Below are positions 1 to 7,763 of a DNA stretch of 64,000 nt, in pieces (position 1 is the stretch's first letter; the number at the start of each line of letters is the position of its first letter). The position numbers and the translations under genes were made by a program. This stretch comes from Chitinophaga pinensis. Its GTDB lineage: Bacteria; Bacteroidota; Bacteroidia; Chitinophagales; Chitinophagaceae. The stretch is taken from positions 59,971-123,970 of the forward strand of contig CAMCMP010000008.1 in assembly GCA_945876095.1 (NCBI GenBank), in the 5' to 3' direction. The notes under the pieces are model-generated. The model was not told where the DNA came from. It made no database searches and saw nothing but the letters and a program-made list of their open reading frames with translations.

Positions 1-2
1 TT

Positions 3-578
3 TTAAAGCAGCCAGGCTTATTGGAAAATTCTGTTGGAAATAATTCTTTGTCAGTGTGGGATTGTTGTGCTGCAAGTGGAGGTAAATCTATTTTGCTTAC
101 GGATGTGCTAGATCGAAAAATTGATCTAACGGTTTCTGATGTCCGAGAAAGTATTTTGACAAATCTTCATCAACGTTTTAAATCAGCTGAAATCATTAAC
201 TATGAATCCTTCATAACTGACCTTAGTAGTTCGAGTCATCAATCGATAAAGTCAGATTTTGATCTCATTATTTGTGATGCACCTTGCAGTGGAAGTGGTA
301 CTTGGGGAAGAACGCCTGAGCAACTTGTTTTTTTTAAGAAGACATCTCTAAAATATTATGCTGAATTGCAACAGAAAATTGTTAACAATGCAATCACTCA
401 TCTAAAGCCAGGTGGTTTATTGGTCTATATTACCTGTTCTGTTTTCAAAGCTGAAAATGAAATGGTGGTGAATTTCGTAACAGAATCTCTGGAATGTAAA
501 TTGATTGATATGCAATTATTAAAAGGATATCATCAGCGTTCAGATAGTATGTTTGTGGCTATTTTTAAGAAAGGGTAG
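3..578 (+). CDS. RsmB/Sun-type rRNA (cytosine-C5) methyltransferase, C-terminal part (5' end outside window)
   Basis: Catalytic domain of a SAM-dependent RNA m5C methyltransferase of the RsmB/Sun/NSUN family, which methylates a cytosine in 16S rRNA. Visible are a SAM-binding loop close to the usual AAPGGK (CAASGGKS), motif IV DAPCSGSG and motif VI ITCSVF, so both cysteines of the two-cysteine mechanism are present. The reading frame is open to base 3 with no stop, so the true start and the RNA-binding N-terminal region lie upstream. The last 14 bases overlap the convergent mnmA gene. A second family member lies at 7764-9158. The family is sure; the exact target base is inferred. Confidence 0.88.
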   Translation, partial: LKQPGLLENSVGNNSLSVWDCCAASGGKSILLTDVLDRKIDLTVSDVRESILTNLHQRFKSAEIINYESFITDLSSSSHQSIKSDFDLIICDAPCSGSGTWGRTPEQLVFFKKTSLKYYAELQQKIVNNAITHLKPGGLLVYITCSVFKAENEMVVNFVTESLECKLIDMQLLKGYHQRSDSMFVAIFKKG

Positions 579-1683
579 AAAATTCACTGCGTTGAATTAT
601 TCCTCCGCCAACAACGTCATCTCCCTCGTAAAACACTGCACTTTGGCCAGGTGCAATTCCTTTTACTTTTTCAAAAAAACGAACTGATAAACCGTTGTCT
701 GTTTTGTATAGATTACTAAATGCACCTTTGTCCTTGTACCTGATTTTTGTATGCATTTCCATGCCTTCGGTAAATCCCTCATATTTTATCCAATTTATCT
801 TGGATACAACCATTTCATCTCCTTTCAAGTCTTCTTCTTCTCCCAACACAATAGTATTGGTATCTGGGTCAATGCTAGTTACAAAGGCTGGTTTTCCTAG
901 TGCAATATCAAGACCTTTTCTTTGTCCAATTGTATAAAAAGGATAACCTTTATGTTGTCCAATAATTCTACCTGTTTTATCAATAAAATTTCAACCTTTC
1001 ACTTTTTCTTCTAATCCTTCTACATTTCTTTTTAAGAATCCTCTGTAATCATTATCGGGTACAAAACAAATTTCATAACTCTCTGCTTTTTTAGCTAATT
1101 CAGGGTAGCCGAAATCATGTGCCATTTGTCGGATAGCAGTTTTATGGTAGGTGCCCAGCGGTAGAAGGGTGCGACTTAGTAAATCTTGCTGAAGTCCCCA
1201 GAGTACATAACTTTGGTCTTTGGTTTCATCAATTCCTTTTCTGATAAAATACCTTCCGTTAGTGTGTTGATGAACCTGGGCATAGTGGCCGGTTGCAATA
1301 AAATCGCAACCAAGGGCATCAGCTCTTTTTAATAAAGCGCGCCATTTAATATGGGTATTGCACATCACACATGGATTAGGTGTTCGCCCAGCGATGTACT
1401 CTTCTACAAAATTTTCAATTACAAAATCACCAAATTCTTCGCGGATATCTAAAATAAAATGGGGAAATCCATGTTGAACAGCTGCTTGACGTGCATCATT
1501 GAAACTATCAAGGTTGCAGCAGCCTGTTTCCTTTTTTCCAGTAGTGCCAACGCTGGTGGCATAATCCCAAGTCTTCATAGTAATGCCAATCACCTCATAA
1601 CCTTGTTTATGGAGCATAAGGGCAGCAACGGTACTATCTATACCACCACTCATGGCCATTAACACTTTTCCTTTTTTACTCAT
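565..1683 (-). pseudogene. mnmA: tRNA-specific 2-thiouridylase MnmA, interrupted by one in-frame TGA
   Basis: MnmA makes 2-thiouridine at wobble U34 of Lys, Glu and Gln tRNAs, using sulfur relayed from a cysteine desulfurase. The N-terminal 230 codons carry the PP-loop (SGGIDS), Cys108 in NPCVMCN and Cys206 in YEICF, the two cysteines of the mechanism. Codon 231 is TGA (991-993). Reading continues in the same frame through the family sequence (GQHKGYPFYTIGQRKGL) to a normal stop at 565, giving about 371 residues, the usual length. There is no frameshift; a GGA to TGA change at a conserved glycine position explains it. This is a real nonsense allele, a sequencing error, or less likely readthrough. 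The truncated product would lose the central and C-terminal domains. mnmA is normally single copy and important for growth, so sequence error is a serious alternative. Confidence 0.85.
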
Positions 1684-1700
1684 ATCTAAATGCTTCGATG

Positions 1701-1708
1701 CAAAGATA
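1701..1708 (-). promoter_or_regulatory. Putative -7 promoter element for mnmA
   Basis: On the minus strand this reads TATCTTTG, an exact match to the Bacteroidota TAnnTTTG element, 17 bases before the mnmA ATG. No clear TTG is seen 19-20 bases upstream, so support is from the -7 element only. Confidence 0.5.
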
Positions 1709-1800
1709 CCATTTTGGTATTTAATAAGATAGTTGAATACTCCTCTGGCTTAAGTTTAAGCGATAAAATAGCAGTTACTGAAATGATTCCTAACTGATCC

Positions 1801-2031
1801 CTATTCATGGTTATAGCTTTGAACTTTGATGTATAAATCCTCCACTTTTTTGCGTGCCCAATCAGTTTTACGGAGAAATTTTAAGCTAGATTGGATACTC
1901 GGATTATCTATAAAGCAATTGATTCGAATGAGATTACCTAACTCCTCCCACCCAATTTTTTCTACTAAAAATTGTAAAATACTTTCTAAAGTTTTCCCAT
2001 GAAGCGGATTGTTTTTTTGCGATGTATTCAT
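1801..2031 (-). CDS. VF530/DUF2132 family small protein
   Basis: A 76-residue protein covering the VF530 domain: [10 protein letters not shown] near the start, then [24 protein letters not shown] and WARKKVE. The VF530 fold is described as a small helical domain with possible DNA binding; the cellular role is unknown. The frame stays open upstream to 2133, but that stretch runs through the rho-independent terminator of the preceding gene (2074-2101), so the internal ATG at 2031, just before the domain, is the credible start. It lies between the isocitrate dehydrogenase genes and mnmA on the same strand. Confidence 0.8.
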   Translation of the reverse strand: MNTSQKNNPLHGKTLESILQFLVEKIGWEELGNLIRINCFIDNPSIQSSLKFLRKTDWARKKVEDLYIKVQSYNHE

Positions 2032-2073
2032 TTCTAAACTTTGATCAAGTTGAAATTTAATTATTCGAGTATT

Positions 2074-2101
2074 AAAAAGGGCAACCCATTGGTCGCCCTT
2101 T
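2074..2101 (-). terminator. Rho-independent terminator after the downstream isocitrate dehydrogenase gene
   Basis: On the minus strand an 11-bp stem (AAAGGGCGACC paired with GGTTGCCCTTT, one G-U) closes a four-base loop and runs into five T residues. It sits 25 bases past the stop of the icd gene at 2126-3361. Confidence 0.88.
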
Positions 2102-2125
2102 CTGGATTTATAAGAAATAATAAAA

Positions 2126-3361
2126 CTATCCAATATTCATTTTCTTTTTCAGATTGGCATCGATGGCATCCAAAAATTCCTCTGTGTACAAATAATGTTC
2201 ACCATGATTTACTTTATTACCATGAATACAAACCGCTAAATCTTTAGTCATTTTTCCACTTTCTACTGTTTCAATACAAACAGTTTCTAGGGCTTCACAA
2301 AAATCAATCAGTGTCTGATTATTATCGAGTTTACCTCTAAATGCTAGGCCTCTTGTCCAAGCAAAAATGGATGCAATTGGATTGGTAGAAGTTGATTTAC
2401 CTGCTTGATGGTCTCTATAGTGGCGCGTTACAGTTCCGTGTGCTGCTTCTGATTCCATTGTTGTGCCGTCTGGTGTGATTAATACAGAGGTCATTAATCC
2501 CAAACTACCAAATCCTTGTGCAACGGTATCACTTTGTACATCTCCGTCGTAATTTTTACAAGCCCATACAAAATTACCATTCCATTTAAGCGCACTTGCT
2601 ACCATGTCATCAATTAATCGGTGCTCATAGGTAATGCCTGCTTGTTGATAGGAAGTTTTAAATTCAGCTTGATAAATATTTTCAAAAATATCTTTAAAAC
2701 GTCCATCATATTTTTTAAGGATGGTGTTTTTAGTAGAAAGGTAAAGAGGCCATTTTTTACTAAGGGCCATATTGAAGCAGCTTCTTGCAAAACCCATAAT
2801 ACTTTCATCAGTATTGTACATAGACATCGCTACACCATCCCCCTTGAAATTATATACTTCAAAAACTTGTGGCTCACCACCGCCTTCAGGAGTGAAGGTC
2901 ATAGTTAACTTCCCTTTTCCTTTAATAACAGTATCGGTTGCGCGATATTGGTCACCGAAAGCATGACGACCTACGATAATAGGTGCAGTCCAGTTGGTTA
3001 CCAAGCGAGGTACATTTTGCATTACAATGGGCTCTCTAAATACAGTACCATCTAAAATATTTCTGATGGTTCCATTAGGACTTTTCCACATTTGCTTTAG
3101 TCCAAACTCTTTAACTCTAGCTTCATCAGGAGTGATGGTAGCGCATTTGATACCTACTCCAAATTCTTTGATAGCATTCGCTGCATCAATGGTCACTTGG
3201 TCATTGGTCTCATCGCGATATTCCATTCCTAGGTCATAATATTTAATGTCCAGTTCTAGATAAGGCACAATCAATTTGTCTTTAATAAATTTCCAGATGA
3301 TTCTTGTCATCTCATCGCCATCTAGTTCTACTACTGGATTGGCTACTTTAATTTTACTCAT
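2126..3361 (-). CDS. icd: NADP-dependent isocitrate dehydrogenase, eukaryotic IDH1/2-like type
   Basis: Oxidative decarboxylation of isocitrate to 2-oxoglutarate in the TCA cycle, normally with NADP. At 411 residues it aligns without gaps to the start of human-type IDH1: Thr77 in ATITPD, Ser94 in WKSPNG, Arg100, Arg109 and Arg132 in VGRHAFG fall at the same numbers as in the human enzyme. This subfamily is homodimeric and differs from the E. coli-type enzyme encoded by the next gene (3430-4695). The 68-base gap between them holds a separate promoter element, and a strong terminator follows. Family and function are secure; NADP preference comes from family knowledge. Confidence 0.95.
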   Translation of the reverse strand: MSKIKVANPVVELDGDEMTRIIWKFIKDKLIVPYLELDIKYYDLGMEYRDETNDQVTIDAANAIKEFGVGIKCATITPDEARVKEFGLKQMWKSPNGTIRNILDGTVFREPIVMQNVPRLVTNWTAPIIVGRHAFGDQYRATDTVIKGKGKLTMTFTPEGGGEPQVFEVYNFKGDGVAMSMYNTDESIMGFARSCFNMALSKKWPLYLSTKNTILKKYDGRFKDIFENIYQAEFKTSYQQAGITYEHRLIDDMVASALKWNGNFVWACKNYDGDVQSDTVAQGFGSLGLMTSVLITPDGTTMESEAAHGTVTRHYRDHQAGKSTSTNPIASIFAWTRGLAFRGKLDNNQTLIDFCEALETVCIETVESGKMTKDLAVCIHGNKVNHGEHYLYTEEFLDAIDANLKKKMNIG

Positions 3362-3380
3362 GGGGTTATTTTTAATTTTG

Positions 3381-3388
3381 CAAATGTA
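3381..3388 (-). promoter_or_regulatory. Putative -7 promoter element for the 2126-3361 isocitrate dehydrogenase
   Basis: Minus strand TACATTTG matches TAnnTTTG and lies 19 bases before the ATG. It suggests this gene can be transcribed apart from the upstream isocitrate dehydrogenase. The -33 TTG is not evident. Confidence 0.5.
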
Positions 3389-3429
3389 CTGTAAGGAATA
3401 TAAATAAGCTAAGAGTTGATTATTTGATA

Positions 3430-4695
3430 CTAAAGATTTTTAATTAATTCATCAGCAAATTCGCTCGTCTTTAGTAATGTTCCTTCTTTCATTAAATTAT
3501 AAAAGTCGATCGTCACTGTTTTATTACGAATGGTTTTGCCTACTGAGTTAGTGATTAATTCGGCGGCATCTCTCCAGCCCATGTACTCTAGCATCATTAC
3601 ACCACTGAGTATAACAGAGGAAGGGTTCATCGTATTAGTATTGGCAAATCTTGGGGCCGTACCATGCGTAGCTTCGAAAACAGCATGGCCAGTTAAATAA
3701 TTAATATTCGCTCCAGGGGCAATTCCAATTCCACCTACTTGTGCTGCAAGTGCATCGCTTATATAATCTCCATTCAAATTAAGGGTGGCGATAACAGAAT
3801 AATCCTGTGGCGCCAGTAATGCTTGCTGTAAAAAATTATCTGCAATAGCATCTTTGATAATCACTTTTCCTCCAACCGCACTTATTTTCATTTCTTCATT
3901 GGCCACCGCTTCACCGCTTTCCTTTTTAGTCCGTTCCCATTGATTCCAAGTATATACTTCGCCGCCAAATTCTCTTTCTGCTAATTCGTATCCCCAGTTT
4001 TTAAAAGCGCCTTCAGTATATTTCATGATATTTCCCTTGTGCACAATCGTAACAGAGGGAAGTTTATTTTCAATAGCATGTTCAATGGCTGACCTGATTA
4101 ATCTTTCACTCCCTTGTTTACTAACCGGCTTAATCCCTAGAGAAGTAGTTTCAGGAAAACGAATGTTTTTTACCCCCATCTCATTGATCAAAAAGTTGAG
4201 CAATTTGTTTGCTTCTGGTGTGCCGGTCATGTATTCTATTCCCGCATAAATATCTTCTGTATTTTCTCGGAAGATTACCATGTTAACTTTTTCAGGTTGC
4301 CACATGGGAGAGGGTACACCTTCGAAATATTTTACAGGTCTGAGGCAAACAAATAAGTCAAGTTCTTGCCTGAGTGCTACATTTAAACTTCTAATGCCGC
4401 CTCCAACTGGTGTGGTAAGGGGTCCTTTTATTGACAGCAGATAAGTTTTAAAAGCATCCATCGTTGCTTCCGGCATCCAGCTTCCAGTTTTATCAAATGC
4501 CTTTTGACCAGCTAGTACTTCAATCCAATTAATTTTTTTCTCACCCTTGTAGGCTTTTTTAACTGCAGCATCAAACACTCTTACACTGGCGTTCCAAATA
4601 TCTGGTCCAATGCCATCGCCCTCAATAAATGGGATTGTTGGATTATTTGGTACAATTAATTTGCCATTGCTTCCCATTGTGATTTTCTCAGCCAT
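3430..4695 (-). CDS. Isocitrate dehydrogenase, E. coli Icd-like type
   Basis: A 421-residue enzyme that aligns along its length with E. coli Icd. Substrate residues are kept: Ser103, Asn105 and Arg109 in the [11 protein letters not shown] loop, Arg119, Arg143, Tyr150 and Lys220. An insertion of about 15 residues lies near 255-272. The positions that set NADP use in E. coli (Lys344, Tyr345, Val351, Tyr391, Arg395) are here Arg349, Phe350, Met356, Ile396 and Asn400, while the Asp-Ile pair of NAD enzymes is also absent. Cofactor choice therefore cannot be read from the sequence. It lies upstream of a second, unlike isocitrate dehydrogenase on the same strand. Confidence 0.93.
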   Translation of the reverse strand: MAEKITMGSNGKLIVPNNPTIPFIEGDGIGPDIWNASVRVFDAAVKKAYKGEKKINWIEVLAGQKAFDKTGSWMPEATMDAFKTYLLSIKGPLTTPVGGGIRSLNVALRQELDLFVCLRPVKYFEGVPSPMWQPEKVNMVIFRENTEDIYAGIEYMTGTPEANKLLNFLINEMGVKNIRFPETTSLGIKPVSKQGSERLIRSAIEHAIENKLPSVTIVHKGNIMKYTEGAFKNWGYELAEREFGGEVYTWNQWERTKKESGEAVANEEMKISAVGGKVIIKDAIADNFLQQALLAPQDYSVIATLNLNGDYISDALAAQVGGIGIAPGANINYLTGHAVFEATHGTAPRFANTNTMNPSSVILSGVMMLEYMGWRDAAELITNSVGKTIRNKTVTIDFYNLMKEGTLLKTSEFADELIKNL

Positions 4696-4732
4696 TGGTA
4701 AAAGAATTTAAATTTTAATGATAATTATTTTG

Positions 4733-4740
4733 CAAAAATA
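4733..4740 (-). promoter_or_regulatory. Putative -7 promoter element for the 3430-4695 isocitrate dehydrogenase
   Basis: Minus strand TATTTTTG fits TAnnTTTG and lies 37 bases before the ATG. No clear -33 TTG at the usual spacing. Confidence 0.42.
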
Positions 4741-4760
4741 CGCCAACTAGTCTGTAATAT

Positions 4761-5231
4761 TTATCCTAATTCTATGCTACAATTCGTCCATTCACCATCG
4801 AACTTCACCGCCCCTAGTTTTTTATAAAAATTAATGGCAGGTTCATTCCAGTCCAATACCTGCCAGGCAATTCCATTGTATTTTTTTAATTTGGCTTCTT
4901 CAAAGAGCTCATTAAAAAGTAGTTTTCCAATACCTTGTCCTCTGTACTTTTCTGTAACTAGTAAATCTTCTAAATACATTCTTTGTCCTTTCCAGGTAGA
5001 ATATCTGATGTAATAGAGTGCAAATCCTTGTACTTCCTTTAGTCCAGTTGGGCTCGTAGTTTCTGCAACAAGTGCCCACCATACTGGGTTTTCTCCAAAA
5101 CCACTTTCTACAAAATGGTCAAACTGCACAGTAATTTCATCGGGAGCTTTTTCATAAATGGCCAATTCTTTTACCAATTCCATCATCCGATGGCAGTCTT
5201 GTTGAATTGCTTTTCGAATCGTTATTTCCAT
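4761..5231 (-). CDS. GNAT family N-acetyltransferase, SSAT-like
   Basis: A 156-residue single-domain acetyl-CoA-dependent acetyltransferase. The acetyl-CoA loop is clear (YRGQGIGKLLF), followed by the NEPAINFYKKLGA segment typical of the C-terminal half. Opening motif IRKAIQQDC, the early YEKAPDE and the central WKGQRMYLEDLLV resemble the diamine/thialysine acetyltransferase branch, so a small amine is a likely substrate, but this is inference. It is encoded just upstream of the isocitrate dehydrogenase pair on the same strand; that placement gives no functional hint. Confidence 0.85.
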   Translation of the reverse strand: MEITIRKAIQQDCHRMMELVKELAIYEKAPDEITVQFDHFVESGFGENPVWWALVAETTSPTGLKEVQGFALYYIRYSTWKGQRMYLEDLLVTEKYRGQGIGKLLFNELFEEAKLKKYNGIAWQVLDWNEPAINFYKKLGAVKFDGEWTNCSIELG

Positions 5232-5323
5232 AGTTGGTTTTAATATTTTTCTCTTAACGTCAAAATTCGTCTAATCAATTCACATTCCTTTATTATTTTG
5301 TTATTAAAAAAAAGCGCTCTTTG

Positions 5324-5353
5324 TTGACCTTTAGCCCTAAGGGACTTAACTTG
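5324..5353 (+). promoter_or_regulatory. Putative promoter of thyA
   Basis: TTG at 5324-5326, 19 bases, then TTAACTTG at 5346-5353, near the TAnnTTTG consensus. Only five bases (CACCA) separate it from the thyA ATG, so the mRNA would be leaderless or nearly so. Confidence 0.5.
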
Positions 5354-5358
5354 CACCA

Positions 5359-6174
5359 ATGCAGCAATACCTTCAACTTGTTTCTCATATTATTGAAAAT
5401 GGTAATGACAAGAGTGACCGAACAGGTACTGGAACCAGAAGTGTTTTTGGATACCAAATGCGTTTTGATCTTAGCAAAGGTTTCCCTTTGGTGACTACTA
5501 AAAAATGTCATTTAAAAAGTATTATCTATGAATTACTTTGGTTTTTACAAGGAGATACCAATATTGCTTATTTGAAAGAAAATAATGTAAAAATTTGGGA
5601 CGAGTGGGCTGATGAGCAGGGCAACTTAGGTCCAGTATATGGAAAGCAATGGCGGAGTTGGGAAGGAGCTGACGGGGTAGAAGTAGATCAAGTAAAAGAG
5701 TTGATCCAGCAATTAAAAACAAACCCAGATAGCAGGCGAATGATCATCAGTGCATGGAATGTAGCAGATTTGCCAAAAATGAAACTGATGCCATGTCATT
5801 GCTTGTTTCAGTTTTATACTGCACCTTCTCAGTCGGCTGGTGGCCGAAGAAAACTCAGTTGTCAATTGTACCAGCGTTCTGCAGATGTATTTTTAGGAGT
5901 GCCCTTTAATATTGCTTCTTATGCATTATTAACTCTGATGATTGCCCAGGTTTGTGATATGGAACCAGGTGATTTTATTCATTCTTTTGGAGATGTACAT
6001 CTTTATAACAATCATTTTGAACAAGCTAATCTTCAATTAAGTAGAACGCCTTTTCCATTGCCCATTATGAAAATTAATTCAGACGTTAAAGATATTTTTG
6101 ATTTCAAATTCGAGGATTTTGAATTGGAAAATTACCAGTCACATCCAGGTATTAAAGCGCCTGTGGCTATATAG
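5359..6174 (+). CDS. thyA: Thymidylate synthase
   Basis: Converts dUMP and methylene-tetrahydrofolate to dTMP and dihydrofolate. At 271 residues it is slightly longer than the 264-residue E. coli enzyme. The catalytic Cys146 in LMPCHC has the same number as in E. coli. The phosphate-binding RTGTGT loop, the YGKQWR segment and the HLYNNH substrate segment are all present. Dihydrofolate reductase, which recycles the dihydrofolate, is the next gene on the same strand (6290). The gene is complete; the start is fixed by the conserved QQYLQLV beginning. A promoter-like element ends five bases before the ATG. Confidence 0.97.
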   Translation: MQQYLQLVSHIIENGNDKSDRTGTGTRSVFGYQMRFDLSKGFPLVTTKKCHLKSIIYELLWFLQGDTNIAYLKENNVKIWDEWADEQGNLGPVYGKQWRSWEGADGVEVDQVKELIQQLKTNPDSRRMIISAWNVADLPKMKLMPCHCLFQFYTAPSQSAGGRRKLSCQLYQRSADVFLGVPFNIASYALLTLMIAQVCDMEPGDFIHSFGDVHLYNNHFEQANLQLSRTPFPLPIMKINSDVKDIFDFKFEDFELENYQSHPGIKAPVAI

Positions 6175-6262
6175 TACTTCTATTTAAAAAAGTATAAAAA
6201 TCTATAACGATTAGGTAAATGAATTTTAAAATTTAATTGATAACTACTGTATTTTGGATTGA

Positions 6263-6270
6263 TATTTTTG
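6263..6270 (+). promoter_or_regulatory. Putative -7 promoter element for the dihydrofolate reductase gene
   Basis: TATTTTTG matches TAnnTTTG and lies 19 bases before the ATG at 6290. The nearest upstream TTG (6237-6239) is spaced 23 bases, wider than usual. Confidence 0.42.
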
Positions 6271-6289
6271 GGCATTAACTACATCAATA

Positions 6290-6832
6290 ATGAGTGAAAC
6301 AAAAGATTTTAAAGCTTCAAAAAATTCTCTTTCGAAAGGTTTCGAAATGGCATTAATTGTAGCTGCGGATACCAACAATGCTATTGGAATTAATAATCAA
6401 TTACTCTGGCATCTCCCTAATGACCTTAAATTTTTTAAAAATACTACTTGGGGCTTTCCTGTAATTATGGGTCGAAAGACTTTTGAGGCAGTTAATAAAC
6501 CTTTACCGGGAAGGACCAATATAGTCATTACTCGAAACAAAGATTGGAAATTTCAAAGTGTAAAAACTGCTATGGATTTAGCTGAAGCAATTGAAATAGC
6601 TCGACAAACCAATGCGAAGCAGTTATTTATTATCGGAGGTGGTGAGATTTATACTCAGGCTATGCCTTTGGCAGACACTATTTATTTGACAAGAGTTCAT
6701 ACTATTCTGAAAGGCGATACTTTTTTTCCAGCGTTGGATGAAAGTCAGTGGGAATTATTTTCCAATGATGATTTTTTAGCAGATGAAAAACATGCCTTTG
6801 ACTATTCGTTTCAATTATGGAAACGTAAATAG
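6290..6832 (+). CDS. folA: Dihydrofolate reductase
   Basis: Reduces dihydrofolate to tetrahydrofolate with NADPH, completing the thymidylate cycle begun by the thyA product upstream. Family landmarks are ALIVAADTNNAIG at the start of the fold, LLWHLPNDLKFFK (substrate site, with the acidic Asp), VIMGRKTFEA and LPGRTNIV (NADPH phosphate site), and FIIGGGEIYTQA. At 180 residues it carries about 19 extra N-terminal residues; the internal ATG at 6347 would give a standard length. The promoter element at 6263-6270 permits either start, so the start is uncertain while the function is not. Confidence 0.95.
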   Translation: MSETKDFKASKNSLSKGFEMALIVAADTNNAIGINNQLLWHLPNDLKFFKNTTWGFPVIMGRKTFEAVNKPLPGRTNIVITRNKDWKFQSVKTAMDLAEAIEIARQTNAKQLFIIGGGEIYTQAMPLADTIYLTRVHTILKGDTFFPALDESQWELFSNDDFLADEKHAFDYSFQLWKRK

Positions 6833-6872
6833 AAAATTATTACTAGCAACCCTTTTTACATAATTTATTGCC

Positions 6873-7670
6873 TTGTATAATCATCTTCAATTATCTCAAA
6901 AATTCCTTTACTATTACCTTACTGCATCCAATGGAAAAGGTCATGGTGTGCATTCTCCCTTTGTATTTGACTTTATTAAAAATGTATTATTAGATAAGAA
7001 AGTTTATGATTGTTATCATAGTGTAGAAGACTATAGAAAATTGTTGCTTTCTAACAAAGAGCTCATTGAGGTAGAAGATTTTGGAGCAGGCTCTTCCCTT
7101 ACACCCTCCAATAGTAGGAGGGTAAATGATATTGCTCGTTCATCGGTAAAGTCAAAAAAGTATGGACAGTTGTTATTCAGAATAGTACAATATTATCAGC
7201 CGGCTGTTTTGCTTGAATTAGGAACTTCATTGGGTATTACGAGTTCATACCTTTCTTTTGGGAACCCATCTGCAAAATTGTTTACTTGTGAGGGAGCTGG
7301 AAGTATTGCAGCAATTGCTCAGAAAAATTTCGATTCAATGAGTTTGGATAATATGGAAATAATAGTAGGAGATTTTTCGAAAACCCTTCCTTCACTTTTA
7401 GCTAATTTGAAAAATATTGATTTTGCTTTTGTAGATGGAAATCACCGAAAATCTTCGACTATAAATTATTTTCAGCAATTGCTTGGCTATTCTAAATCTA
7501 CCTCCATATTTGTAATGGATGATATCCATTGGAGCAGTGAAATGGAGGAAGCCTGGATTTATATCCAGAATCATCCATCAGTTACACTTACCATTGACCT
7601 TTTTTTTATTGGAATAGTCTCTGTCAATCCAGATTATAAAGTCAAACAACATTTTAAGATTCGATTTTAA
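6873..7670 (+). CDS. Class I SAM-dependent methyltransferase (O-methyltransferase-like)
   Basis: A 265-residue protein starting with TTG. After an N-terminal region with GKGHGVHSPFVFDF it shows a Rossmann-type methyltransferase core: motif I LELGTSLGITSSYL, an acidic residue after strand 2 (FTCEGAG), IVGDF, then FVDGNHR and VMDDIHW, which resemble the metal-site region of catechol O-methyltransferase-like enzymes. The substrate cannot be read. It lies between dihydrofolate reductase and a rRNA methyltransferase, all on the plus strand, with short gaps (40 and 93 bases). No ATG lies upstream in frame, which supports the TTG start. Confidence 0.75.
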   Translation: MYNHLQLSQKFLYYYLTASNGKGHGVHSPFVFDFIKNVLLDKKVYDCYHSVEDYRKLLLSNKELIEVEDFGAGSSLTPSNSRRVNDIARSSVKSKKYGQLLFRIVQYYQPAVLLELGTSLGITSSYLSFGNPSAKLFTCEGAGSIAAIAQKNFDSMSLDNMEIIVGDFSKTLPSLLANLKNIDFAFVDGNHRKSSTINYFQQLLGYSKSTSIFVMDDIHWSSEMEEAWIYIQNHPSVTLTIDLFFIGIVSVNPDYKVKQHFKIRF

Positions 7671-7763
7671 TTACAACTAAATTTGTGGTAATCTTTTTTC
7701 AAGATGATATTTGGAAAATAAAAATGAAAACAAATACTATTCTTTTTTTAATACTATAATCTA

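Noticed and set aside
565..849. C-terminal mnmA segment as a separate gene of 94 codons
   Set aside because: It is in the same frame as the N-terminal part and continuous with it apart from one TGA codon; it is one interrupted gene, not two.
695..937. Plus-strand open frame of 80 codons opposite the 3' half of mnmA
   Set aside because: It lies wholly antisense to the conserved C-terminal part of MnmA and shows no family motif; a shadow frame.
991..993. Selenocysteine or other recoding at the mnmA TGA
   Set aside because: The expected residue is a glycine outside the active cysteines, and no SECIS-like element or known recoding context is evident. Simple nonsense or sequence error is more likely.
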